From contig CAVSCD010000001.1 of NCBI GenBank assembly GCA_963726335.1, forward strand, positions 1 through 64,000: a stretch of 64,000 nucleotides of DNA, written 5' to 3'. Below the pieces are notes generated by a model. It saw only the letters and a list, made by a program, of their open reading frames with translations. It ran no database searches and was not told where the DNA came from. Every line of letters starts with the position of its first letter. The stretch's first letter is position 1. The DNA is from CAVSCD01 sp963726335 (GTDB taxonomy: Bacteria; Acidobacteriota; Aminicenantia; Aminicenantales; UBA8522). Below are positions 1 to 7,316 of the stretch, one piece after another. A program made the translations under genes and the position numbers.

Positions 1-66
1 CGGCAGCCGGGTGGATATGTCGTCGCTGGTTGTCGGACCGCCAGCCTGGATCGATCTGCTCAATTT

Positions 67-97
67 CCCGCCGGCCTCCACTTGGGAGGCCGGCGGG
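67..97 (-). terminator. Strong hairpin downstream of the desulfinase-like gene
   Basis: A perfect 13-bp stem (arms 67-79 and 85-97) with a 5-base loop lies about 80 bases beyond the stop of the DszB-like gene. There is no long T tract on either side, so it may be a transcript-end stabiliser or a weak, possibly bidirectional, terminator. Nothing else was recognised in bases 1-177. Confidence 0.5.
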
Positions 98-177
98 CGA
101 TGGTGTTTGTTCCCTCAGTGCAAGTTCTGCGATTCCCCGGAGCGCCGTTGCGCTCCTTTTCCTGAGCGTCCTCCCGG

Positions 178-1421
178 CTACCCGATCCGCTTGGATTCCT
201 CGAACAGCTTCGTCGTATCGGGAAGCTTCGCCGAGGTCGTCTTCGTCCACTGTTCTTCGAGCAGTATTCTCGCCGCCTGCTCGAGGAACTCCGGCGCGGC
301 CCACTTCTCCACATCGAAGTCGTTCTTGATGTAGCCGTGGCTCAGCATGAAGTCCTTGCCGATCTCGACGGAGGCCAGGTTCTGGGGCGACAGGTTGGGC
401 ACCATGTCGATGTGCTTGATGCCCTCGTAGGTATCCTCGACGTCCAGGTAGAAGGTCTGCTTGTCGAGGATCGCCGCCGCGGCGTGCTTGTGCTCGTTGG
501 CCCAGCGTCCCACCTTGATCATGCCCTTCATGAACGTGACGGCGAGCTCGGGGTGCTTCTCGGCCATGACGTCGGTGCAGGTGATGGCGGCGGGGATGTT
601 GGCCACCTGCAGGGTCCAGTCCGGATACCTGGACAGGTCCTCGATCGCCTTCAACTTGCCCGTCGCCTCCTGGAGGTGCTGGAAGGGCTTGCTTTGGGTA
701 TAGATCGCATCGACGACGCCCTTTCCCAGCGCCGTCTCCAGCGGCCGGAAAGCCAGGTCGTGCTTGTGGTCGCGCTTGAGCCACAATTCGGACGGATTTT
801 CCATGGGATCCAGCATCTTGGGATCGTTGTACCAGTCATCCGCATAGGGGAATTCCACGATCTGGACGTCGTCCATGGTCATGCCGTTCATCCGGAGCAT
901 CAGCTCGATGCCCTGATGTTCCTGGATGCGCCACCAGTCGTTCTTGACCTTGTTCAGGCTCTTGGAAAGGCCGATCTTCTTGCCCTTCAGGTCCTTCATC
1001 AGGTAGATGTCGTCCCTGGAGCGCACCATCATGCAGCCGCCTTCGTTCGGCGCGTGCGTCACGCCCAGGAGCCGGTCCTGCGGATGTCGGCGTGGACGTG
1101 GACGGGCGGGAACAGACCGCCGAAGCGGAAGAGGTTGTCGAGGTTGTGGATGTAGTGCGGATACCAGTCATTCTCGCGGGTGGAGCGGAGAAAGGCGTAC
1201 GTCACGCCGATCTTCTTGAACTCCTCCCGGGTCCACCCCAGCTCCTGGTCGACATTGCTGGCGGACACGAGCGGGCAATTGGTGTAGTAGACCTCTTTCC
1301 AATTCAAAGGAACGACGTTCAATTTCGTATTTTCGAAAGTCGTCTCTTTGACTTTCGTCTTTGAGAGATCCCCCGGGAACAGGCTGTCGCGATCTCCGCT
1401 TTTTGTTGTTTTGTCAGCCAT
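178..1421 (-). CDS. DszB-like sulfinate desulfinase / periplasmic-binding-fold protein (one frameshift)
   Basis: About 413 residues once one frameshift near 1070 is bridged. DszB (2'-hydroxybiphenyl-2-sulfinate desulfinase) removes sulfinate as sulfite in the 4S pathway and has an NMT1/THI5-type binding-protein fold. The three DszB catalytic positions appear in register: the Cys in YTNCPLV (DszB Cys27 in YSNCPVP), and a His exactly ten residues before the Arg of RFGG (DszB His60 and Arg70). The C-terminal WAAPEFL motif is also shared. No signal peptide follows the chosen start at 1421, which has an AGGAGAG ribosome site, so a cytoplasmic enzyme is more likely than a transporter subunit. It is last in a sigma-54-driven unit with a rhodanese and an ABM protein. 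The sulfinate substrate is unknown. The alternative is an ABC nitrate/taurine-type binding protein. Confidence 0.7.
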
Positions 1422-1608
1422 GATCACATCTCTCCTTTTGATTGATGTGCTCATCACCGGACCGGCGGTGATGGCCTGTTCCCTTAAGCCAGGCCCGGCC
1501 GCCTGGACAAACCCGATGGAGCTCGAACATCTTGACGTTACCCCGATCTTCGCCTCCTTTTTGTTCATTTTCATTTATTTCATTATGGATTTCCCTCCAT
1601 GAGCCCGG

Positions 1609-2126
1609 CTACCTGGCCTTGGGAAGCACCATCCGGTCGGGAGTGAGCTTGTAGGTCCACGGGCACCCGAGTTCTTCCAGCCGTTCCTCAGCCGCTGGCC
1701 CAGAAAGACGCTGCCGGGATCCTCGACCGTATCCCCCTCCATGCCATCGATGATGTTGTAAACGTTCTTGAATCCGGCCTTGGCGAGCATGTTGACGGCG
1801 ATGGCGCTGCGGCCGCCGGACCGGCACATGACCAGGAGCGTGTCGTCGGGCTTGGCCACCTCACTCACCCGGGAGACGAAATCGGGGAGGGGCTTCATGG
1901 GGAACTGTCCCTTCCCGGCGTCCCACTCATACGACCTGAGCGGCGACGGGGATCTTCCAGGCCATGGTCGGATGGCCGACGAAGAGATACTCCTCGGGGG
2001 TGCGGACGTCGATGATCATCACCTTCTCAGGCTCGGCCTTCCACTTCTCGTAGGCCTCCTTCGCCGTCACATAGAGCCCCAGCACCGTCTGCTTTCCTTT
2101 GGGAAGGCGGCATTCTGTTCGGTCAT
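1609..2126 (-). CDS. Rhodanese-like sulfurtransferase (about three frameshifts)
   Basis: The reading frame must be joined across breaks near 2095, 1950 and 1660. The pieces give a single rhodanese domain: MIIDVRTPEEY near the N-terminus, the active-site loop CRSGGRS with its persulfide-forming Cys, then AVNMLAKAGFKNVYNI. A C-terminal tail ends LTPDRMVLPKAR. Rhodaneses move sulfane sulfur from a donor to a thiol acceptor. The position between an ABM monooxygenase and a DszB-like desulfinase suggests handling of sulfur released from organosulfur substrates, which is inference. The start at 2126 follows AAAGGAG. The frameshifts look like assembly indels because all conserved parts are present. 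Confidence 0.75.
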
Positions 2127-2222
2127 GCTAATCTCCTTTGCCGATGATCGTCAGTTTAACTCTTTCGAGAGAGAATCGTCCTTTGGACCTCGGGCCTAGG
2201 TGCCGCGGAACGATGATGACGA

Positions 2223-2567
2223 TCATTCCCTCTCCTCCTGATCATGCTTGGCTCTGGCCTTTTCGATGGTCTCGATACCCGTCGAGGTCGAGACGACGTT
2301 GAACTTGATCTCGGGCCGCTTGACCGCCAGCTCCAGGGCCAGGAGAAGGTTGCGGTATTCGTCTGAGCGAAGGTGATGGTCCAGATCTTCCTGGGCGCTC
2401 CAAGCTTCCTCAAGCATCAGGACGTTCTTTTCCTGCAGGTCCCCGTAGAGGTGGCAACCGAGGCACCGGGGGTTGTCCCGGCACTGCTCCAGCACCGACC
2501 TGAGGATTCCCAATACCGCGTCACTCTTCTGGGGCGGGATCGTCATCCTGATGGTCGCTTGGATCAT
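2223..2567 (-). CDS. ABM-domain (antibiotic biosynthesis monooxygenase / YgiN-like) protein
   Basis: An intact 114-residue protein with the ferredoxin-like ABM fold: an N-terminal strand ATIRMTIPPQKSD, a helix LRSVLEQCRDNPRCLGC, a strand VLMLEEAWSAQEDLDHHL, and then a helix with the SDEYRNLL pattern. Members act as cofactor-free monooxygenases or heme/quinol-modifying dimers. It is the first gene after the sigma-54 promoter at 2683-2698 and precedes the rhodanese and DszB-like genes in the same direction, so it probably belongs to the same organosulfur unit. Its substrate cannot be read from the sequence. Confidence 0.75.
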   Translation of the reverse strand: MIQATIRMTIPPQKSDAVLGILRSVLEQCRDNPRCLGCHLYGDLQEKNVLMLEEAWSAQEDLDHHLRSDEYRNLLLALELAVKRPEIKFNVVSTSTGIETIEKARAKHDQEERE

Positions 2568-2682
2568 GAGCTTCTCCAGTCTGAAACTCCGCTGACGGGC
2601 CTTTGGTGGTTAGGGCTCACGCGGCTTTCCTGTCTTGGTCGGGAATTTTCGGGGGCTTTTTGCATGGGCATGAAATAATGAT

Positions 2683-2698
2683 GCCAACTATGTGCCAA
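2683..2698 (-). promoter_or_regulatory. Sigma-54 (-24/-12) promoter
   Basis: On the minus strand TTGGCACATAGTTGGCAT has GG (2696-2695) and GC (2684-2683) separated by exactly ten bases, matching TGGCAC-N5-TTGC apart from one base in the -12 element. It lies about 115 bases upstream of the ABM gene and beside a sigma-54-dependent activator gene, which strongly supports its use. Confidence 0.75.
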
Positions 2699-2796
2699 AT
2701 AAAAAGCGGATTACATCAGATCGTCAAGTCGGTGTAAATAAATGAGATCTGTAGAAAAAGCGGCGCGGTTGACTAAAAACAGAGCGGAGGGATTAA

Positions 2797-2814
2797 GTGC
2801 CAATATATTGGCAC
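2797..2814. promoter_or_regulatory. 18-bp perfect palindrome, probable activator binding site (UAS)
   Basis: GTGCCAATATATTGGCAC is a perfect inverted repeat lying 100-130 bp upstream of the -24/-12 promoter, the usual distance for a sigma-54 activator's enhancer. It sits just beyond the stop codon of the adjacent Fis-type regulator, whose HTH is the natural candidate to bind it. Confidence 0.6.
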
Positions 2815-2820
2815 GTGACA

Positions 2821-4422
2821 TTATTTGGGCATGGCTGTGCGAGATCGCTTTATGCCCAGTTTCTTCATTTTTGCCTGGAGGGTCGTTCTTTTCAGGCCGA
2901 GAACCTCGGCGGCGCCGCCCGGGCCGGAAATGCGCCAGCCGGTCTTCTCCAGCACGGCCATCACATGCATCCGCTCCATGTCTTTGAGTTTGCCGGCGGC
3001 ATATGTTTCTGAAGAGGCGCGACTGGGCAACGGAATATCCAGGGTTTTACCCTTGCTCAAGATCATGGCGTGCTCGATCAGATTCCTCAGCTCCCGGACG
3101 TTGCCCGGCCAGGAATAGGTCTGCAGGGCTTCCATGGTCTTCTTCGGAATGCTTTCGATCTCTTTTCCCATCTTCTTCTGGAATTCCTTGACGATCGCCC
3201 TTACCAGGGGAGGGATATCTTCAGGACGTTCCCGGAGGGGTGGGATCACGATGGGGAACACGTTCAGCCGGTAGAAGAGGTCCCGCCGGAATTTGCCGTC
3301 TTTCACTTCCTGCTCGATGTCCCGGTTGGTGGCGGCGATGATGCGGACATCGACGTGCAGGGGCTTCGTCGAACCCAGGCGCTCGAAGCTGCCTTCCTCG
3401 AGGAACCGGAGCAATTTGCTCTGAACCTCGAGGGGCAGTTCGCCGATCTCATCGAGAAACAGGGTTGACCCGTCGGCCATCTCGAAGCGGCCGGCCATCC
3501 GCGTCAGGGCGCCCGTGTAAGCTCCCTTTTCCCTGCCGAACAGCTCGCTTTCGATCAGCGTGGGCGGCAGGGAGGCGCAGTTGACCGTCACCAGGGGCCG
3601 GTCTTTTCTTGAACTCAGCCTGTGGATGGCCCGGGCCAGCAGCTCTTTGCCTGTCCCGGTTTCCCCAAGAAGAAGAACCGTGGAATCCGTCCGGGCGACC
3701 TGCTCCACCTGGGTCAGGACCTTCTTCATGGCAGCGCTTTGTCCCACGATGTCCGTATGCTCGACCAGGAGTTTGATTTCCTCCTGCAGATAGATGTTCT
3801 CCTTTTCCAGCCGCTGCTTGAGCTCCTCGATCTCACTGAGGTGTTCTTTGAGCTGCTCCTCCATCCGCTTGCGGGCGAGCGCGTTGGCAAACACCTGGGC
3901 AACGAGCTTGAACTCGGTCACGTCCGTCTTCGTCCAGCGTCTCTCTTCGCGCATGACAGCGAAGCCCAACAGCCCGAAGACAGGGCCTTCTCCAACCGAT
4001 AGCGGAACCAACACAGTGGATTTGGTGTCGTAGGCGCGAAAACTCTCCAGATCACGGCCGGCTTCCGGCGGGAAATCGGTCAATTTCGAAATAATGACCG
4101 GCTCCCCATCCCGGACCTTCTGCGTCGTCCAGGGGAAGAATTGGCTGGCATCCATCCCCTCGGGGGGTGACGGGCTTCCCGGAGGAAGATGCCAATGTGT
4201 CAGATGCATCGCCCCGGGCGCTCCCTCAGGGGCTTGCCAAAGGGTGGAGCGGTCGAGACCGAGCAGCTCGCAGATGCGGCGCTGGGCGTCTTTGATCTCG
4301 CTGTCGATCCGGTCGGCGGGCAGGTTGATAAAGCGCGTCGAGATTTCGGACAGCAGCGTCTCGAACCTCAGCCGTTCCTCTAGGCTCCTCTCCGATGCCG
4401 CTGTTTGACTGCGCTTATTCAT
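2821..4422 (-). CDS. Sigma-54-dependent GAF/AAA+/Fis transcriptional activator
   Basis: An intact 533-residue FhlA/NorR-type activator. An N-terminal GAF domain (about residues 20-190) is followed by a coiled-coil linker and the central AAA+ domain (about 205-440). That domain has Walker A GETGTGKE, the sigma-54 contact loop written here GAYTGA (GAFTGA family), Walker B TLFLDEIGEL and the FYRLNVFPI/LRERPEDI segment. A Fis-type HTH closes the protein (GGAAEVLGLKRTTLQAKMKKLGI). There is no receiver domain, so signal input is presumably a ligand of the GAF domain. It is transcribed toward the ABM-rhodanese-DszB unit, whose promoter is of the sigma-54 type, so local control of organosulfur genes is the simplest reading. 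Confidence 0.93.
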   Translation of the reverse strand: MNKRSQTAASERSLEERLRFETLLSEISTRFINLPADRIDSEIKDAQRRICELLGLDRSTLWQAPEGAPGAMHLTHWHLPPGSPSPPEGMDASQFFPWTTQKVRDGEPVIISKLTDFPPEAGRDLESFRAYDTKSTVLVPLSVGEGPVFGLLGFAVMREERRWTKTDVTEFKLVAQVFANALARKRMEEQLKEHLSEIEELKQRLEKENIYLQEEIKLLVEHTDIVGQSAAMKKVLTQVEQVARTDSTVLLLGETGTGKELLARAIHRLSSRKDRPLVTVNCASLPPTLIESELFGREKGAYTGALTRMAGRFEMADGSTLFLDEIGELPLEVQSKLLRFLEEGSFERLGSTKPLHVDVRIIAATNRDIEQEVKDGKFRRDLFYRLNVFPIVIPPLRERPEDIPPLVRAIVKEFQKKMGKEIESIPKKTMEALQTYSWPGNVRELRNLIEHAMILSKGKTLDIPLPSRASSETYAAGKLKDMERMHVMAVLEKTGWRISGPGGAAEVLGLKRTTLQAKMKKLGIKRSRTAMPK

Positions 4423-4752
4423 GGGGCCGCCTTCCCAGGGTCGTTTTTGATCCTAAGCGTTTCATCGCCGATATCGCTGATTCTATAAAGAATATTGAAA
4501 TAATCAATATCCCGAGACCGATAGGAACAGGCCAAACCTTACGGCGTTTTGATAGGAGATTCCTTTTTTTCGCGGCGCGGGATCACTCTTCTTGAGCTTG
4601 AAATTGACCCCTACACTCAAAAAACGATGTTATTCCCGCCGCGGACGGCTGTCAAGAACTCAGAATTCGGCGGGCCGGAGTCCGGAGGGGCAGATTTATC
4701 CCTATAGCGCTCGACTACCCCCTGAACGACCGGCCGGAAATACCGTAGAGCT
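4423..4752 (-). promoter_or_regulatory. Intergenic region with sigma-70 promoter for the regulator
   Basis: TTGACA (4650-4655) and TAACAT (4627-4632), spaced 17 bp on the minus strand, form a good promoter about 200 bases upstream of the regulator start. The spacer is similar to those of the promoters at 56504 and 61535. No gene was found in the remainder, which includes the downstream flank of hicB. Confidence 0.6.
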
Positions 4753-5097
4753 TCAGTCAGTCGCTGACTCGACGGCCCTCTTCAGGGACTTGATGACGAA
4801 GGTATTAATGCTCTCGCCGTCGCTGAGGGCCCTGACCGCCAGGGCCCTGTGCAGGTCCGGGCCTGCCCGGAGGACGAACCGGCCCGAGTAGTCCTTGTTC
4901 GTCGGGGGAGGGAGGGGACGACCGTCCTTACGATAGATCAAGACCCACTCGTCGACGATCTCGCAAAGCTTCCGGTAAACGCCGGCCTCGTCGTCGCCGT
5001 GACAGCAATCGCCGATCCAGCCCGGCACGGAGCCGATATAGAGCCGGTCTTCTTCCGACCACCTCACGATCTTGAGGTATCTGTCGCGCGGTTTCAT
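4753..5097 (-). CDS. hicB: HicB-family antitoxin
   Basis: A 114-residue protein with an N-terminal HicB partial RNase-H-like fold (strand YLKIVRWSEEDRLYIGSVPGW, then GDDEAGVYRKLCEIVDEW) and a C-terminal DNA-binding segment with the RFVLRAGPDLHRALAVRA pattern typical of longer HicB antitoxins. Its start overlaps the hicA stop by four bases, so the pair is translationally coupled in the toxin-antitoxin order. HicB proteins neutralise HicA and repress their own operon. The pair sits beside a MazF pseudogene and sulfatase fragments, suggesting a region of insertion and decay. Confidence 0.85.
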   Translation of the reverse strand: MKPRDRYLKIVRWSEEDRLYIGSVPGWIGDCCHGDDEAGVYRKLCEIVDEWVLIYRKDGRPLPPPTNKDYSGRFVLRAGPDLHRALAVRALSDGESINTFVIKSLKRAVESATD

Positions 5098-5288
5098 TGG
5101 CCTGCCTCCTCGATCTTCTGACGGACGAGTTTGATCTGATAGGGCTTGGCATCGTCACCGGGACGGCCTGAGAGAGTCAGGATGACGCCCGACGGGTGGA
5201 TGAAATTGCGATGGCTGCCCTTCCCGTCCCGGTCGATGAATTCGGCCATCTCGAGTTCCCTGATCAACTCTCGTAGTTTTCTCGGCAT
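5094..5288 (-). CDS. hicA: HicA-family mRNA interferase toxin
   Basis: About 64 residues from MPRKLRELIREL. It carries the dsRBD-like HicA fold with the catalytic-His region GSHRNFIHPSG and a terminal KPYQIKLVRQKIEEAG in place of the more usual KPGTLRSILKQAG. The start at 5288 is preferred over an in-frame ATG eleven codons upstream because family members begin at this Met. HicA cleaves mRNAs when free of HicB. It overlaps hicB by four bases, and the module appears intact. Confidence 0.85.
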   Translation of the reverse strand: MPRKLRELIRELEMAEFIDRDGKGSHRNFIHPSGVILTLSGRPGDDAKPYQIKLVRQKIEEAGQ

Positions 5289-5423
5289 TTGAATGATACT
5301 ATTATGATACTGCAATGTCAAGCCGGATCGGTTGACCGTTCCGTTGGTGATCCGCTGCGAGCAGATATGCGGCGCTCGACCACATAAAAAAGGACGAGCG
5401 ATTTAAGGGGATCTTCTCAGCTT

Positions 5424-5890
5424 CTATTTCGCTAGTTTCTTCGGCTTGAGCTCCAGGCCGAGCTGCTGGAAGAAACCCAGAATGTCGGCTTCCTCGTTCT
5501 CTTCGACGACCAGGAATCCGGCAAACACCTCCATCATGCGGGCGTACAGCTTCTTCTCGTCGGCCGAGAGCGTGTTCCAGTCTTGCACGTCGGGATCATG
5601 GCGCGACAGTTGGGCCTCCTGCGGGACGATCCCGAGCGCTTTCTGCCTCTTGAACGTCTTCTCGCGGTAGGCATCCCAGCCATCATCGAGCTGGCCCTTG
5701 TACTTGTCGGCCCACTCTTTCGGCACGTGGTGCGGCGCGTGGCCCGCGCCGGGTCAGAAGTACTTGAAGAACGGCTTGTTCGGCGCGACCTGCTTGGAGT
5801 CGGCAATGAATCCGATGGCCTTGTCGACAAGGTCCTCGGTCAGGTGGTCGCCCTCCGCCGGCGTACAGTACCGGCGTGCCAAGCCATCAT
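5424..5890 (-). pseudogene. Arylsulfatase internal fragment
   Basis: About 155 codons align with the middle of the sulfatase at 7317-9693 (HHVPKEWADKYKG, DGWDAYREKTFKRQKALGI, then an ARMMEVFAGFL stretch). The N-terminal third with the formylglycine motif and the C-terminal half are missing. An in-frame TGA interrupts the motif FKYF-stop-PGAGHAPHH where relatives have a residue such as Ala or Cys. The ORF then leaves the family and stops in a Lys-rich tail. It lies downstream of a MazF remnant and a C-terminal sulfatase fragment, so this is a decayed, rearranged sulfatase locus. Confidence 0.75.
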
Positions 5891-5897
5891 CCGGATC

Positions 5898-6235
5898 TCA
5901 GTCGCCGAACATCTCGGTGATGAGCCGTCTGAGGGCGGCGGCTTCGCCGTCGAAGAGAGATCCGATCCGCGGACCCAGGCGGGCCTTGCTGACGGTCCGT
6001 ATCAGGTCGACGGCAATCTCGGCAGGCCGGCCCGCGCATTGAACCGGCAGCCGGCATCGCCAGGCCGGATGGAGCCGGCTGGTTGCCGGCCAGATCGTCA
6101 CGGTTTAAAGCCGGGCGTTCAATTCGTCCGGGCTGACGATGACGGCCGGTCTGGTCTTGGCCATTCCCGCCCCTTGGGAAGGATCCAGGATCGCCCACGG
6201 CGCGGTCAAGATGGGCGCGGCCCCACCGTCGTGGC
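5898..6235 (-). pseudogene. MazF/PemK-type mRNA interferase remnant
   Basis: Reading the minus strand gives WAILDPSQGAGMAKTRPAVI then VSPDELNARL, an in-frame TAA, then TVTIWPATSRLHP and finally AVDLIRTVSKARLGPRIGSL-type sequence, the hallmark order of MazF (D-x-G-x-E-x-x-K-T-R-P-V, then VDQIRTVDKSRL). The N-terminal strand RRGDIYL is replaced and the central stop breaks the frame. No MazE-like partner is visible. It lies between two sulfatase fragments next to an intact HicAB pair. Confidence 0.7.
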
Positions 6236-6254
6236 TCTTCATTCGCAACGAGCT

Positions 6255-6545
6255 CTACTGCCGCGCCAGCGCCATGCGGATCGCGTCGGCAGGGTCGACC
6301 ACGTGTTTCCCGTCGTCCTCGGCGATCGAGAGCTGGACGCCCTTCACCTTGCCGTTGAAGGCATTGTCGCCGGGCTTGTAGTCGGGGGAGACGGCCGAAC
6401 CGCCGTCCTTGCCGACATCGCAGCCATCATCGGCGGAGAAGATCATCGCCAGCGTCGCGCCGACTTCCCCCTCGCCGTCCTTCCGGCCATCGAGGTACAT
6501 CGTCACCTTGCCGCCCTTGCCCAGGCCGCCGTCGGCCGGCTCAGA
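6255..6545 (-). pseudogene. Arylsulfatase C-terminal domain fragment
   Basis: Roughly 95 codons (GGLGKGGKVTMYLDGRKDGE through ADAIRMALARQ) are nearly the same as the last 95 residues of the large sulfatase ending at 7317. No sulfatase catalytic part precedes it: the gene upstream (6581-7270) is unrelated. It is therefore a stranded copy of the concanavalin-like C-terminal domain, which suggests a duplicated sulfatase gene lost most of its body. Confidence 0.8.
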
Positions 6546-6580
6546 AGGTCCGCCGGAAGCGAAAATTGCCGGCGGCCGGC

Positions 6581-7270
6581 CTACATCTTCTTGTAGCCGG
6601 AGTTCGTGATCTTGACTTCAAGGTTCTGCGAAGGCGCCGAGAGGGTGATCTCCGCGGGATACGTGGCTCCGTCGTTGAGCGAGCCGAATCCGGCTTTCAG
6701 GCTGATCACGTCCTGGGCATCCTTCAGCCACGAGGCGACCGTCAGCCCGAGCAGGGTGTTCTTCGCCATGTCGAGCTCGACGCTGAGCTTGTCGCCCGGC
6801 TTCTGGTAATCGGCGAAGTCGATCCGCATGCGGGACCCGGCCGGAGTGAGGGACATCTTGCCGGCGCTCTTCACCGCCTCGATACGGGCCGGGTCGGGCG
6901 GGACGTAGGACTTCACGAGCTCCACGGCGCTATCCATGTACTCGCCGAGCTCGCCCTTCTTTTTCTCCACGATCTTGCCGCGCAGCCCCCTCTTCTTGTC
7001 CGTGCTCGGCGTCGCGCCCACCGGAACCTTCTGGACTTTCCCGTCCGCGCCCCAGTAGCAGCGGAACTCGGTTCTGGATTTTTCCTCTCCCTTGAGGCTC
7101 AGGACGGTGACCTCGATCCACTCGTACTGCTTTAAGAGTGTCTGGCTCGTGGCCAGGTTCGCCTTGAGGGCGGCGACGCGCTCCTCGGAGGTCGGCGCCT
7201 GAGCCGCCGCGAGCGCCATCGTCCCGAGCGCCGCGAGTGTTACGAAAAGAACGAGTTTTGACAGTTTCAT
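6581..7270 (-). CDS. Secreted protein of unknown function
   Basis: An intact 229-residue protein with a clear Sec signal peptide (MKLSKLVLFVTLAALGTMAL, cleavage near AAAQA). The mature part is strand-rich, with an N-terminal helix (SEERVAALKANLATSQTLLK), a Lys-rich central segment (KKRGLRGKIVEKKKGELGEY) and a C-terminal half with repeated hydrophobic strands. I do not recognise the family. It follows the large arylsulfatase by about 50 bases in the same direction and is probably co-transcribed with it, so it may be a periplasmic accessory of the sulfatase. That role is inferred from position only. Confidence 0.7.
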   Translation of the reverse strand: MKLSKLVLFVTLAALGTMALAAAQAPTSEERVAALKANLATSQTLLKQYEWIEVTVLSLKGEEKSRTEFRCYWGADGKVQKVPVGATPSTDKKRGLRGKIVEKKKGELGEYMDSAVELVKSYVPPDPARIEAVKSAGKMSLTPAGSRMRIDFADYQKPGDKLSVELDMAKNTLLGLTVASWLKDAQDVISLKAGFGSLNDGATYPAEITLSAPSQNLEVKITNSGYKKM

Positions 7271-7316
7271 GTGTGTTGCTCCTTATCTATCCATTCCATC
7301 CGGTCCGTGATAAATC

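Noticed and set aside
5755..5775. Selenocysteine reading of the TGA in the sulfatase fragment
   Set aside because: The gene is truncated at both ends and has no visible SECIS hairpin, so a nonsense change is the simpler explanation.
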